Source: Tricholomella constricta
Taxonomy: Eukaryota > Basidiomycota > Agaricomycetes > Agaricales > Lyophyllaceae
Reading direction: 5' to 3'
NCBI GenBank assembly: GCA_013368375.1
Contig: JAACJP010000006.1
Coordinates: 186,001-250,000 of the forward strand
DNA: 64,000 nt
The position numbers and the translations under genes are program-made. This document shows, one piece after another, positions 34,047-47,459 of the stretch; positions within the stretch are counted from its first letter, which is position 1; each line of letters begins with the position of its first letter. The notes below the pieces were generated by a model. That model was not told where the DNA came from, did not search any database, and saw nothing but the letters and a program-made list of their open reading frames with translations.

Positions 34047-34133
34047 GGGCCTGACTGGGAATTGAACCCAGGACCTCCTCGAAATCGTGCTTGAGCACCC
34101 TAACAAGGAATCATACTACTAGACCATCAGGCC
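34047..34133 (-). tRNA. tRNA-Pro (AGG) with a 15-nt intron
   Basis: The minus strand folds as a tRNA: acceptor stem GGCCTGA/TCAGGCC with discriminator C, a D arm TGGTCTAGTAGTATGA, and a T arm with GGTTCAATTCC. The anticodon stem CCTTG pairs with CGAGG (one G-U) across loop TTAGGG-T, giving anticodon AGG (forward 34099-34101) for proline. The 15 nt at 34083-34097 lie one base 3' of the anticodon, the canonical position of eukaryotic tRNA introns. The mature length is 72 nt before CCA addition. Confidence 0.88.
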
Positions 34134-34241
34134 ATGGGTAATCATGCTTACACTTTTATACCATATTAAAATACCCGATATTTTGTCAAGCGCGTCTGAA
34201 TGAAGCTGACGCGTCAGTCGAACTTGCACTCAACTTACATC

Positions 34242-35870
34242 ATGGATGCACATCCTTCCACATCTTCCGGAATAATCGACCAGCGCAGGAAAGATGCACT
34301 CAAAGCTTATCGTGAAGTGAGATTGCCAAGCCTCCATACACACTTTCCACTGATTTCGACATATAGAAAATGCGGAATCATGAGGCCAACAGTGAAAGCC
34401 TCAAGAATCGTACGTCTTGATAGTCCAATGGCTTGACCAATGCCTCATCTGTTGTCTTTTACAGTCCGATTCTCTCTCAAAGATCTAGAGAAAGCCTACG
34501 AGAAGACTGAAGAGGACATCAAAGCAGTACAATCGGTTGGCCAAATCATTGGAGAGGTCATGAAGCAATTAGACGACGAGAGATGTGGGTTCTATGCAGA
34601 ATCTAGTGCATCATTTTGGACTAATTACGACCATGCTCTAGTTATTGTAAAAGCATCGTCAGGGCCACGCTATGTGGTTTCATACCGTCCTGCTCTTCCT
34701 GCGGCCAAACTGAAGGCGGGGACCCGCGTCTCACTTGATATGACCACCTTAACAATAATGCGCATTCTCCCACGAGAGGTCGACCCTATGGTGTACAAAA
34801 TGAGCTTGGAGGATCCTGGAGGTGCAACATTTGCTGGAATTGGAGGATTGGGTGAACAGGTCCGAGAACTTCGCGAGGTACATTCGTTTGCTTTATAGCA
34901 TTGCCTCCCATTCATGAGCTGGCTCCTTAGATCATCGAACTGCCGCTATTGAATCCAGAGTTGTTCCTTCGGGTTGGTATCAAGCCTCCGAAAGGTGTCT
35001 TGCTATATGGCCCTCCTGGGACAGGAAAGACTCTTTTGGCGCGAGCTGTTGCTGCTACCCTCAATACCAACTTCCTCAAGGTTGTCTCTTCTGCAATTGT
35101 TGACAAGTATATTGGTGAGAGTGCGCGTGTGGTTCGGGAGATGTTCGGATATGCCAAGGACCACGAACCCTGCGTCATCTTCATGGACGAAATCGATGCT
35201 ATCGGGGGACGGCGGTTCTCTGAGGGAACAAGTGCGGATCGTGAGATTCAGCGGACGTTGATGGAGGTACGCCAATATGTTCAAGTTTAGAGTCGGTCGC
35301 AATTGAACTCGCGACTCGTCAGCTTCTGAACCAAATGGATGGTTTTGACTCGTTGGGAAAGACCAAAATTATCATGGCAACAAATCGACCAGATACACTG
35401 GACCCTGCTCTCCTCCGTCCAGGCCGTTTAGATCGCAAGATAGAGGTGCCTTTGCCTAACGAGCAAGCTCGGTTAGAGATTCTTAAAATTCACGCTGCGC
35501 CTGTCAACAAAGGCGGTGACATCGACTACGAGGCGATTGTCAAGGTTCCGCTCTCACGTTTCTTCGACCTCCTATCTCTTACTGACTACCTCTGTCAGCT
35601 TTCCGATTCCTTCAACGGGGCTGATCTAAGGAATGTCGTGACGGAAGCAGGCATGTTCGCTATTCGGGACGATAGGTCAATACTTGTCGCGGTCAAAAGC
35701 AAAGTTATCTAACGCCGATTGGCACAGGGAATACATCAACCAGGAGGATCTGACCAAGGCTGCTCGGAAGGTCGGCGAGGCTAAGAAGCATGAGAGTAAG
35801 CACTGCATTACTTGTTCACCAAACAAATTCTGATGGGTTACGTTCAGCCAAGATGGAATATTCGACCTAG
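34242..35870 (+). CDS. RPT4: 26S proteasome regulatory ATPase Rpt4 (PSMC6)
   Basis: Rpt4 is one of six AAA-ATPases in the base of the 19S particle, unfolding ubiquitinated substrates. The N-terminal coiled coil ([20 protein letters not shown]) precedes the OB region ([21 protein letters not shown]), then [20 protein letters not shown]. The AAA domain has Walker [16 protein letters not shown], Walker [21 protein letters not shown], the pore-loop and SRH region [19 protein letters not shown], and [20 protein letters not shown]. About nine exons restore near-perfect agreement with the family; for example T|TT joins DDER to FIVK and GAG|CTT joins LME to LLNQMDG. The stop follows KMEYST. Confidence 0.96.
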
Positions 35871-36022
35871 ACAGGTGCATGAGCCGTTGTACATTTTATA
35901 CCTTTCGCATCATCTACCATAATGCACTTCTAAACACATTGTGAACTTGAAGTGAAGGATTGACCCGATTTAAATTACATCCGTATAGAAAGTACAAAAC
36001 CATCCTGAATAAGGTGACTGTT

Positions 36023-38995
36023 TCAAAATCTGAACAATCCTCCCTTCTTCTTTTTCTTCTCTTCCTTCATTGATGGCGTAGGTGTGGTCGAGTGGACCGA
36101 TGACGCGAAAGAGTTGGTAGGTGAAATCTTCGGCGCATGGCGATCGCGTGGAACTGGGAGTGACGCAGGTGCAGCTCGAGGCGGGGGTGGTGGGTCCTTG
36201 GTATAGTATTTCTCGTCGTAGTACTCCTGGAAGGAGCGCTGTCCTTGTCTTTCCTGGAGCCCATTCGGCAGCGCCTTTGATCCGACACCGCCAAGTTCTA
36301 ATGCTTTCAGATCATCGGCGAAATGACGAGGTGTAATTGTGTGAGTTGAACCTGGAATCCTTTTTAGTTTACTTTGCGAGATGTTAAGAATGAAAGCGAT
36401 CGCACCGATATAGATATCTTTATTCAACGCGGCCGAAAGCTGATAGCACTCCCTCAGCTCAGAGAAAGTTACACCGCCAGCAATGAACACAAGGAGTCGC
36501 TGTCGCGTTTCCGTATGCGTCGCGCCTGGTTTCGGTGCCCTGTGCCAAGATGGCTTTTGGCTACGAAGGGATGTTGCTTGGGGAGGAGGAGATCGTAAAC
36601 TTGCAGGAAGAGGCGCAGCAGACGGAGCCTCTTTGGCATATGGGAAAAGGGAGTTTTCCAACTTTCCGGCAACATGTTCCTAGAAATGACGGCTTAATAA
36701 TCAGTCCATGGACAATAAAGGCACTTATCACCTCGAGGACTGCCTTTAATAATGGCTTGAAACGTGAGAGCTCGTATTCTTCATCGTTGTTCGACTTTTG
36801 CTTGATCTTCTTCTTGGTATCGCGGTCAGAAGCAAGCTGAAGATATGGTTTAATTCATCGCTGCGACTAATAGAACTTGAATCGCTCACCCTGTTGATTC
36901 GAACACCCATATGGACAAGCGCGTTCACGGCATCCTGTTCTGCTAAGGTCAATCGCGCATGCTGATAGAGCCTTCGGCGATCCTCTTCTGGAACACCGTC
37001 ACGGTGCTGGATATACAATGCCACGATGCGGACTTTGTTCATGTTCCTAGAATCAGTCGATGAGATTGTGTGCAGTCAATGACAGACGTTAGGCGCTCAC
37101 ACAACTTCTCGGCTGTCGAGCAGTGGTACCATTTCCTCCACCAGATTCTTCGGTGTTTTGCCTTCTGCAGTCAGACCCGTAGCGCAGTTCTGGACTATCG
37201 ATAAGGCCCGCTTAAGCCATGGTACAGACGAAATCCTTACCTGTTCAACGTTCGCAACAAGAGGTAGCTTGTCACGTTCAAATATCGCCATGCACTCTTG
37301 CGCCATATTTAGGTGTAATGAGAACTGCAAATGGGATGTAGAATCATGACAAGTGGATTGACCGCCATCACGCGCTTACCTTTTCGCGTTGTTCTTGGTA
37401 TTGTGGAAGACTGGCAAGCATCTCTTTCATGTCGTTCAGGCTTGCAGCGCCCTCTCTAAATAATAATATATCCAGCTTGCAGATAAAAAGGAAGAGGCAA
37501 CCCACCCATTGAAGACAGCATTCTCTTGCAAGAACTTGTTGAAATCCAACATCAATTTATCGATGGCTTCTCTCATGTGCATATGTCGGACCTCCGTCCA
37601 CACGGTGTCGGAGTCAGTAAGGGTCGCAGTCTTATCCTCGTAGGCTCCAATGGAGGATTGAAATTTGTACCTGTCAAGTTGTTTTTTAAGTGTGAAACCG
37701 ATTAGGACGAAACAAAAAAACGAACGTGTATTTCGTTCCATTCTGAATAGGCAAAAGATCGTTGGCCATCGCTTGATACGTGAATTCGTGAAGGAACGGC
37801 GCAAGCATGTCCATGGATCGATCGGTAATGAACAGTGTGGCTCGCGGCCGCGATGCCTCAGGACTTGCAGGGGAGTGTTTCTGAACAAGATTCAGTCAAT
37901 TTGATTAATCTTTCAGAGCGACGGTCGACCGTACGGCAAATTCTGGATTCTGTTTCTTGTGTTCTTCGAGGTTATTCTGCACCATCCATGCAAGCAACTT
38001 TGTGAGGTGGTCACTCTCCACAGACTCGTAAGCTCTCGCTTCGGCACCCCGAGCAAGATTGGTTCGCCATCGGGAGCTGGTTTCTGCGGGAGGTGGTGGG
38101 CGGGTTTCGACGTGAGGTTTAAGAGCACCCAACGGAGGATGATTTGGTGGTACATAGTACCGGATGAAGGGAAACTCGTTTAGAGTGATGCATACATTTG
38201 TTATCTGTATCAAGAAGTGAGCAATGCACCGACATAGTAAGAAACTTAAGGCGCACCATCTTGCTAACAAACCTCAAATCTTCCTCTAATCGTGTGCGCG
38301 CTAACTTAAAGGCGGAGTCGCTTCGTGGAGGGCTGTACAAGCTAAAGAATAAAGCCGGATCTTCGAGAGAGAATGCTTGCGCCTCGGTGGCTGGCGGTCA
38401 CGTCAGAATGGATGTCCGCATGTCGAGGAAGCACTGTACCCCAGAAGTTCAAGAAAACCTCTCTCAGGCCTCTTAGAAACGGTTCAGCGGGAGAAGATGT
38501 CAATTTCTCGAAAAGTTGCTCTTCCAAGCCTGGCAGAACGCGAGTTCAATATCGTTTCACGACTGAATGTCGTAACACACCGTCAACGAAGAAAAGGTGA
38601 GCGCCGGCGTATTGCTTGACGGCACCGGCGAAGTCTTTGATTATCCGGTCCACATTCTGAGACGTGGGCATCAACAGGTATATCGCCTCGTAAGCGGGTT
38701 GTGGGTCGCGATTGCTGTTGATTGATTCTATCACTGAACAGTGTCAGACGGGGCTGTAGAACACTCGGGAGGCTTCATACAAGTAACGTTCTCTTCCAAG
38801 ATATCGAACTGTTTGAGCACTGAGCCCAAGAGTTTCTGGGAGAAATCATCCACAACCAGTATCTTCCATTTCCCAGGCGGGTTGACTGATCGTATAGCAT
38901 CCAGAAACTCTGCAGAGATCGACGTGAACGGGGCGCCAGAAGAACACGATGTACGACTACACACTGTTTCTGACGATGTTGATCAACGACGACAT
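36023..38995 (-). CDS. SEC1: SM protein Sec1 (exocytic SNARE regulator)
   Basis: Sec1 binds the exocytic SNARE complex and promotes fusion of secretory vesicles with the plasma membrane. The first exon is 31 nt (MSSLINIVRN plus one base); the rest is split by more than ten short introns. SM-family stretches are KFLDAIRSVNPPGKWKILVV, DDFSQKLLGSVLKQFDIL, LIESINSNRDPQPAYEAIYL, RPRATLFITDRSMDMLAPFL, HEFTYQAMANDLL and, near the end, RQRLLVFIAGGVTFSELREC with ITPRHFADDL. The C-terminal tail is Pro/Ser-rich and ends in a polybasic KEEKKKKKGGLFRF, which could help membrane or SNARE contact (inference). The stop is about 150 bp from the convergent RPT4 stop. Confidence 0.93.
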
Positions 38996-39295
38996 AAGGA
39001 TGGGACGACGCCGCAGCAGGCGCGGATATGCTTGCTGTGTAGTGTTGGGAGCTTCGAGTTTCGGAAGTGCTTGTCCTTAGAAACTGAGAATAGCAATGTC
39101 CAACTACGGCGATGTCCGATCTAATCATGCGGCAGTGCGCCCGTGGCGTAACGATTGGTGACCCTCACTCACACGTACCAGTTCGTACCAGGCGTAAATC
39201 CATTGATTAGGTGTATAAAAATTAGTAACATTTTGTCCTTGTCTCTTCCTGAGCGACATGTCATGTCCACAATCATCGTAAAACAAGAATGCAAT

Positions 39296-41216
39296 TTAAA
39301 CAAGGATGGCAGTCGTGCCCGCCAGAATGAGTGCACTGAGAAGAGGAACGGAGGTTGTGAAGCCAGCACTCTTCTTTCCTTTACCAAAGTCCACAACACC
39401 ATCACCATCAAAGTCATATCCGCCTTCAGTGTGGTTCGTGAAAGGGAAGGACGCGTTCTTGTTGGATTCAAAGTAGAGGTTGGCTGTCGGGGTCTTGGTG
39501 CACTGACCAATTGGTAGCAGCTGGGGAGGGTAAATTAGCCTTAGAGACTATCGACCTGGTAAAAGAAATTCACCTTGAAGGGAGGGTTGTGGGTCAACGC
39601 AGCATTCAAAGTGTAACCAATGGCGAGATCCACAGTAATTTCATAGAGATCGTGTTGGAGGACGATGAATCTGTGAGATGGATGAGTAAGGCATCGCTAA
39701 CGACATGGAGGGTACCAACCCAGTATCAATGGCGCTGGCATTCGTAAGGATGTTCTGGAAAGTTTTGAAAGATTCTTGTCCAGTAACCAAGCCACCTGCA
39801 ACCCTCCAATCTGCAAGGGAGACAAGTTAGTGTTATCGCCTGTGGCATGCAACTTAAGAACCCACCGTTCGTGTCGAATTGACCACCATCAGGAGTACGC
39901 GTCCACATGATGGGGACCATGCCCATGGCAAGAGCGATTGCACGAACACGATCATCTACCATCCGCCTGTAAGCTACGCAATTGATTTTGTTTTCGAAAC
40001 TATATTTACCAATATCACCGAAAGGGGGTCGCATGGTCGTAGGAGTGACACCGAGAACGGTCCGGATGGCATGGCGAGTCCAGCCCAGCTCAGCCACAAC
40101 CTGCTCGTTTGTGAGAGATGTAAGGTGCTACATGTATGGATGTCAATGCTGCGATCAAACACCCCTGTCATTTGTACTCACCCTGTGCGACCAAGTGTGA
40201 ACGCTAATCTCATGACCCGCCATGTATTCTTCTACAAGAACTTGAGGGCGTTCGATAACGCGGGATCCAACAACGAAGAAGGTCGCAAGCAGTTTCTTCT
40301 CGTCGAGGTAGTTCAGAAGATGTCTGGTTGGACAGAGGCGTCAGAAAATAGCACCAGCAACCAGGCGGGGCGAAACATACTGGGCTGTAAACGAGAGTCA
40401 GTGAGATACCTTTCCATGGTAAGTTTGAACAACTTACTATAAGGCGATGGGCCATCGTCGAAACTACCAACCATCAATATTTCAAGCCCCTCGAAAAAAA
40501 AGAAATTCCTACCTGACGCCCCAGGTAAGTTTGTCAGGGCATGAAACGATGTCTGCCAGGAGATTAACATAATGTGAGATGGGTTAAGCGTTGTCGACTT
40601 ACCAGTGGCTCGCGTATGACCTCCGCATGTCCACCAGCCTCGGTTGGCGGCATCAGCAGCAGCAGCGGGGTCATTGCCACATGAACCGTCGACAGTAGGT
40701 TTAAGGTCGGGAATGTTGAAACCATCAAGTTCCTTCATCCACTGAACAACCTCATCCGAATCTGTTACCAAGGTACGTTATGTCGGCTTCAGAGGGGCAG
40801 GCGAACGGTGGATATACCTGTGGGGGGCACTGCATCTTGAGCTGGCCAGTCCCCGAGGCTGAATACAACTTTATACACAAGTTAATACGTTTCGTGAATT
40901 GGGGGCAGATTCGGGACATACAGGGAGTGGGAAGCGCCGGGGCACCAGATACGGGCGGCGAAGCACCGGCCGCATACGTCGCGCTCACTGGAAGTGTAGC
41001 CTTGCTGGGCATGCCGAAGGTGAGGCTCTCAAGTGGGGGGACACCAGTACCGGTCTGGGCTGGGACAATGGTGACACCTCCTGTTCCAGTGGGGGCTGAA
41101 GTGGTCCCAGTTCCAGTTGCCTGACGCTTGTGGACAATTTCGACGTGGCGAGGGGTTCCATTGACATTAGAGGCCCCGAGCAAAGCAATAAGGGCTGCGA
41201 AAGAGTGCGACCTCAT
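39296..41216 (-). CDS. CDA: Chitin deacetylase, GPI-anchored
   Basis: This enzyme converts cell-wall chitin to chitosan. A signal peptide (MRSHSFAALIALLGASNVNG) leads into a Thr/Gly/Pro-rich segment, then a NodB-type CE4 domain. Its visible motifs are LTWGVSFDDGPSPY (metal and catalytic Asp), HTWSH-type HEISVHTWSH, RPPFGDIDDRVRAIA, and WTRTPDGGQFDTN. A second Asp/His region (DTGFIVLQHDL) closes the active site. The C-terminus is a Gly/Asp-rich stretch (GGYDFDGDGVVDFGKGK), then a small-residue omega site and a hydrophobic tail ending ALILAGTTAILV, the pattern of a GPI signal. A short exon reading SQDAVPPT connects to DSDEVVQWMKEL. Apparent frame breaks vanish after splicing. Confidence 0.9.
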
Positions 41217-41805
41217 GTTAGCGAGCGAGAAAAGAGCGGAGGGGCGCAATGGCGCGGATAGTTGTGTTGATGAGAGGAAATAAAGAAAAAAACAATCACC
41301 ACAACGCCAAGCCTAGTTACTTGTACCGGCTCACGTGAACATCATTGACATCACCATCATTTCGATGCTGATAGGGTCTAGAACAAGCGCAAATTTCAGA
41401 CGACTTTGTTGCCCTCTAGGCTCTTCGCATGCTGGTGCAACGTCGAAGTTAATACTGTCAACACAGTACATAGTGGTTTGGAATTATGTTCAGTGACTCA
41501 ATTCAGTCAGTGCCTTTGACGATTATACAAAACAGCGCCCGGAAAGCCAAGCGATGATGATGATGCGAAAGCAGACAGGCACACAAGTTTTCCCGGCCGA
41601 ATCACCGTCGACAAAAATACTTAATCACAATCATGACCTCGAGATTACAAACAGTTTGAGATCCATGATTAGGGGGAGAGTACAGATGAGGGCTATATAT
41701 AACTACGCGAAATATGGCAAACAACACAGGTCAAGAGAGCAATGCTACGAAAATACTCAGGAATCAGCAATACACAAGACGTGAAAGTGCGTGCGTCCAA
41801 GCCCG
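41217..41805. other. Intergenic region
   Basis: This gap holds the chitin deacetylase promoter and the 3' UTR of the Rho exchange factor gene. Nothing else is recognisable. Confidence 0.5.
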
Positions 41806-44800
41806 TTACCGAGGCATGGACATCATCGAAGCCGTATCCGACATGTGTCGTTGCGGTCCCGTAGTCGTGCGCAGGGCGAGTACGCGGTCATCTGATACAA
41901 TAAGGATTTCATCCCGGCCAATGCCTTGGGGATTTCGTGCTGGATATTGATTTGGGTATTGGCCATGTGGAGGAGGGGGGCCATATCCACCGTAGCCAGG
42001 ATGGGGTGGGGGTGCGTAAGGGTTGTGGTATTCGTATCCGGTTGGATAGGTATTCACAGGGCTAACAGAATTCGTGACGGAGGGTGGAGTATCTGCGAAG
42101 AGTAAACGCAGATTCGAGCCCTGAATTACTTGTGACATAAGGCCAGTCTCGATGTGCCGAATCTCGACGAATGAAGGTTCAAAGGCCAACACATATGGTT
42201 CATGCAGAGCTTTGGGCTTCGTCAGCGCAGAGACTAGTAAGGGGGCAGTCCGACGTACCGAATCCTGTAGGGTTTCCTTCCCAGTGCACCATGAAGTCCT
42301 TTCTGGATCGACGGCCGTTCTTGTTAACGTAGAACGCAAACTCTGCAGACAAAAAAAGTATAAAGAAGGGGAGGAAACGCGACGATGAACAAACGAACCA
42401 TCATAACACAACAAGAACTCGTTCAGTATACGGTATATGGCCATCGGACGGAGGTTTTCACGTTTGCGGACAAACTCAAGGGACTCATCATTAGGGTCCA
42501 ACAGCCCCTGGGTATCCAGACTCTCGAGATCAACAATTTCGAAACCCCTCGAACACCCCACACACATCTTGGTCTTGAGATAATGGATAGACGTTGATTC
42601 CACTGGGATGTAAAACTCCTATGGAGTAAAAGCTCGTCAGTGGTTTAGTCCCACTTTGAAAAGCCATGCTTACCCTGAACAGCTTGAGTGTATCGTTCCC
42701 ACCTTGTAGAAGCTTGCGGAAGGTAGGCTTAGCTCGCCCTCGAATATTCTGGTCGATCGGCTCAAGGGTCTTGAATGTACTCGAAAGCTGACTTGACTTG
42801 ACAATGCAGACGAGCACTCGGCCGAGACAGAAACCAGCTTTGAAAAATGATGTATGTGAAGAGATCCGCTTGGCACGCTTGAGGCCAGCCATCGGGTCAT
42901 TCGCGTCCAGAGCGTCAAGGGGGAAAGTAATGACTTGTCGTTCTGCGATGGAAGCTTAGTATATGATTGCGCTTTGTTGTGACTTGTCCTGCATTGTGGC
43001 TTACCAGAGAGGACAATGAGCAGTTGGTAATCCTCCAGCACATCCACCTGCAATACGTCCAGTAGTGCCAGAACCCTTGTGGGCTCTCGATTGGTCTCGC
43101 GAAGGTCGGATATATATACACCATCATTTGTGCCGTAGACAACTTTTCGTCCACCATCTACTTATCAGATCAGTGTGAATGAACACCAACCAGACACCAC
43201 ATATCGAAACTCACTGAAGGGCGCCGCGCAGTTGACCTTGTTTGGCCCATAGAAGAATCCGTCGCTCAAGGTGACAGTGTCAAAGATCATGCTCCGCTCT
43301 CGCATCGCCTGCTGTTGCTTAACAATCAACTCCAGCCACTTTTTATGGAGTACAGGCGTAGGCGCCCAGAGAACCAAGTTGTAGTATTTCCGCCCGAGAT
43401 GCATGAAGTTGATCCAGTTCTGGCCCTTGCCCTCTGGTTTGACCACCACGGACGGAACACCAGTACCCATTCCGCGTTCCCGGTTGAAAGAGTTCCGCTT
43501 GACAAGGGCCTGGCGTCCGCCTTTCCGATTCGCGTTGTGTGCTGCATCCTCGGGGGCTGAGATAAGAAGAAGCTCTAAGGGTATGGGCTGGAAAATCGGA
43601 TGAGTGCTCGCACGCTAACAAACGCTCGTCTCCACTTACGCGTCGGTACACCCTGAATTGGTCGTGCTGTTTGGTCTTCATTGGTTTGGTGAACACGATA
43701 GCATGGTCGAAAAGGTAGACCTGGATCTCTCCATCTCGCTTGTTGAATGTATCCTTTCCCACCATTTGACGGCCTTCCTCTTTCAACCGCAGATCCTGGA
43801 AGAGCACTCAGTACAGCAAGCAAGCAGGAACCCAGAGAACCCCACACACCACTTCTTCCCCTGGTTTGAAATACAGCTGCTGCTCAAGCTGCATGAGGTT
43901 GAAGCGGTTCTCTGTTTTACCAGACTCCTCGTTGACCTTGGCCAAGAACCCCCGAACGATAGTGATCACTTTCGGCAAGACGGTCTTGTCCGGACTGTCG
44001 TCTGGAGTGTGCTTCAACACCGCCCCCAATAACAGAGGATACCTTGCGAGGCGCGTCGTGGGTTTCGTCAAGTAGGCGTTCAGCTCCAGTTTCCTGGATT
44101 CTGGTAGCCGCTCTGTGGTCTGTGCAACGTATCATAGATGAATTACTGACTATGGAACGAGCAGCATACGACGCACCTCGACGAATTGAGCAAATGCAGG
44201 GTTGGAGTTCTTCTCCTTCTCGAATTCGTACTTTCCATACAGCTGATGGGCACCATACTGCACGAACGGTTCAAAATGAGGGACTGCCTCTAAAAGAATA
44301 TCGCCAATCCGCTCGACGACTGCGTAGGATTTCTGCCGTTTGTTCAGTGCGTCGCGTAGGCGGGTATTGACTGCGATTATATCGCGTAGATTCCAGAAGA
44401 CTTGGGTTAGGAAGTCTGTCTTGCGATCGGTCGGGATGACGTCGGAGTCCTTCAGGCGCCCTATCCAGGTCTAGTGGGTAAGAGAGATCAATGGCTGAGT
44501 AAGATGTGTGGCAATTGAAAGGCGCGCACATCACGAAGATACTCCATATCCCTCACGAAATCTCGCTCGGTGTAGATGACTTCATTGATAGCCTCCTGTC
44601 GCCTCTTTTCTGCATCGGAAACGCTGTTGACGATTTCTTGGGGAACGGAATGAATCCAGAGTGTTCCAGGTTCCTACAGCAAACAAAGTTAGCACATGTT
44701 CGAATGATACCGAAGGCACCCACAGTGGCATCGCCCAAACTCTCTCCGCTGATTTGCTTGGACAACCCCGGCTGAGGTTTCATGTTCAACCTAGATTGCT

Positions 44801-46661
44801 GCTCCAATCGCCTGGGACATGCGATGCTGTAGCACAGCTGATCTCGCGAGCATGTTGGAGAATAACAGTCCGTGAGCAGAGTGAACACCCCGGATGGAAG
44901 TGGAATGTCATCAGAAGTGACTGAGCCCTGCCTAGGCCGTGTTTGGACAGGTTGGCCGATGGGAGATGCGTCATTTTTTTCCTGTAGAATTAATTGCGCA
45001 ACTCTGCTAAGCACGACCTAAAAATTGTTAGGTAGGTAAGATGCTCTTCACCTCTGCAGACGACTCGGCCCCGAACGGCGACGGTAGTTCCTTGCCATTT
45101 TGATGAGTGGGCGTCGTACCTTCACTGTCAGGAAGTTCCCCGCTGACAAAGGGACTCGGCAGCTTCGTGCGAAATTGATACAATTCATTGGCGCTGTCTC
45201 GTAATCGGTGGTCATAAGTCACGTCATGAAAGAACTTTTGTGCGTCCAGCGCGCGCCCTAACAGGAGAGCGAGGTTCCTGTCAGTGGTCTTGATGATATA
45301 AGCGATTTTGTCGACGGCTTCGCGACCATCGAAGGCGTCTTTGTATGTGAGGCCATCCTTGACCTTGTCCGCGACTGGTATGCGATCGCGGAATGCTTCC
45401 GCGACACGGGAGAGTAATGCAGGGTATACAATAGGAGTCTTCCGGACATGGCGTATGGAGGCGGGGGAATGCCGGCCTTCGTGAATTGATGACGGAATTG
45501 GCGGTCGGGATAGACGCTTTTGCTCTAGAACGGTTCGCACGGAAGGGGTGGCCGCTGACATTGACATGGAACGATCCTGGGCGGTCCGGTCGCGGCGGGC
45601 TCCAGAAAATTTCGGCATTGTTCGGGCTGACTCTGATGATCGGCGGGAAGGTGTGGAGGACGAATGGTCGACCAACGTGACTGAGTGGTCTCCCAAAGAA
45701 ACAGGAGAAGTGCTGATAAGAGACGATCGTAAGGATAGAGCAGGTCCAGGTTCCGCGTAGAGAGGGTAGACCTGTTTGGTCAGTTGTAGACAGCAAAAGA
45801 TTATGTACATAGAAAATGACGGACAGGATCGCTTTGCCTCGATAATTGCCGGGGAGAGGGAGAGTTGGTGTTTACTGCACGAGGTCACGTTGGTATGTTT
45901 ATAGAATACTCAGCGCACAGATGGTAAAACGCACCTGTCGGTTCGTTACGCGCCCATGGGAGTTCACTACTGCCATCGTCTGTACCTTGATCACTGGAGT
46001 TCCCACTACCAGTACCAAAATCCAGTCCCAAACGACCGTCATCGTGATCCAAACTAACCCCGAGTCTAGGAGCGTCTCCGGTCCGCGATGGGCCACCATT
46101 TTGACCAGAAGAAGGGCGGCTTGATGGGCCAGGTGAGGCTTGGTGCCTACTCCTGTCTGCTTGAGGGCCAGCCGGATTGTTCATATAGATTTGCGCCTGG
46201 TAAGCTTGAGCGGGTGTGAGGCCATTGTGCATCGGTAAATTGCCTGCAGATTCGTCCGGGCGTGCATGAATCGCGTTGGAAGGGGCATTGCTTATAATAG
46301 ATCTTGCACGAGCCAGAGCTGGATGTGGGGGCCCTGCGGTATTAGGAAAGCCATAGGATCCAGGAATATGGTGGGGATACGGAGGATGTGGGTGTTGGGG
46401 TTGCGTGGGGTAGTATTGAGGTCTATACGTGCTTGGAGTGCCTTGCGGGGATGGGTTGTTGGAAGAGGGCGCAATAGATGAGTATGAGGTTCGTTTGTCG
46501 GCAACCGAGAGCGGCTGCTGATATGGATAGTGTTGGGCTGGAGGGCCGTAGATTGAGGGAGGAGGAGGAGTATGGTGAGAAGCACCTGGACGGCCAAAGA
46601 TGTCCTCGTAGGCAGCATGCCGCTTGTCGGGAGGCTGACGAGGGCCAAGGGGTCGGTCCAT
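41806..46661 (-). CDS. ROM2: Rho1 guanine-nucleotide exchange factor (Rom2-like: DEP-DH-PH-CNH)
   Basis: This factor activates Rho1 at the plasma membrane in the cell-wall integrity pathway. The disordered N-terminus is Pro/Tyr/His-rich (about 45.9-46.66 kb). A DEP domain follows (about 45.2-45.5 kb: YPALLSRVAEAFRDRI, YKDAFDGREAVDKIAYII). Then come a DH domain (about 43.8-44.6 kb: RRQEAINEVIYTERDFVRDM, ELNAYLTKPTTRLARYPLLL), a PH domain (about 43.2-43.8 kb: GEIQVYLFDHAIVFTKP) and a C-terminal citron-homology domain (about 41.9-43.15 kb: VVYGTNDGVYISDL, RKDFMVHWEGNPTGF). The tail after the CNH is Pro/Gly/Tyr-rich. The many introns were not all resolved. The ATG at 46661 (MDRPLGPRQPP) is the first in-frame one. 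Confidence 0.9.
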
Positions 46662-47459
46662 GGGCGCAGGAGGGAAGGATGTCACACTTTCCGATCACAC
46701 TTTCGCTCGCGAATCTCAACGGTCACCTCCGCTCTCAAGTGTGCTACCTATCATGTTCAACTCAGGCGCCAGTGAAGAACATTTACTTGCAGTTCTCCAT
46801 TGCTAGCACCTGGACCATTCGGTTTCCTGTACCGCGGTCCTACATGCAAATAAATTCCAGTTCTATCCGTCTATCTATTGTCTTCGAATCAATATCACTA
46901 CCTGGCTCATCCCCGCCACCTGCATCGAACTCTGGTCAATAAACGAAGCGGCTATCAAGCCTCGAGCTGTGAGTACAACGATCGATGCAATTCAACGTTG
47001 ACGAGAATCCTGCTGCTCAGGTGCACGCCGATTGGAAGAAGGCGCCGCAACACAGCGCGACAACGCGACCCTCGTAGTATTTGAAAGGGTATATCTTCTT
47101 TTGTCTTGAGAAGAGCAATTTCCCCTCCGCAATACTTTCATCACCTCAAGCAACGTATGACAGATTAACAGGAACATGCATTCGATTGAATATTCAAGGA
47201 CCATCCCTACGTGCGACATTAAATGAAGACTGTTATCCAAAGGCAATATGTGCAACTGTAGCTCGCCGCCGTCAACGTGTGTATAAAGCTGCGGGCAGGC
47301 GCCGTGGCTCCTGCCTGATCAGCAACTGTCATCGGAGCTGAGTGCTCTATGCTGCAAAGATCCTTGCTAGAAAACAAAGTCCGCTTTGACCCCTCTCGCT
47401 TTAGCTGCAACTCTCGGCTTTTCCTTTGACAAAGCTGCATCCTGGGTTGCTATCCGCCC
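46662..47459. other. Intergenic region upstream of Rom2 gene
   Basis: This region contains the promoter and leader of the exchange factor gene and then sequence of unclear content leading to the family relic. I see no supported gene. Confidence 0.45.

Noticed and set aside
40500..40800. Apparent frame break in the chitin deacetylase N-terminal part
   Set aside because: A short exon reading SQDAVPPT, with matching splice sites, restores the frame.
35870..41216. Sec1, chitin deacetylase and Rom2 as a co-regulated cell-wall cluster
   Set aside because: They are separate genes with separate promoters; adjacency alone is not evidence.
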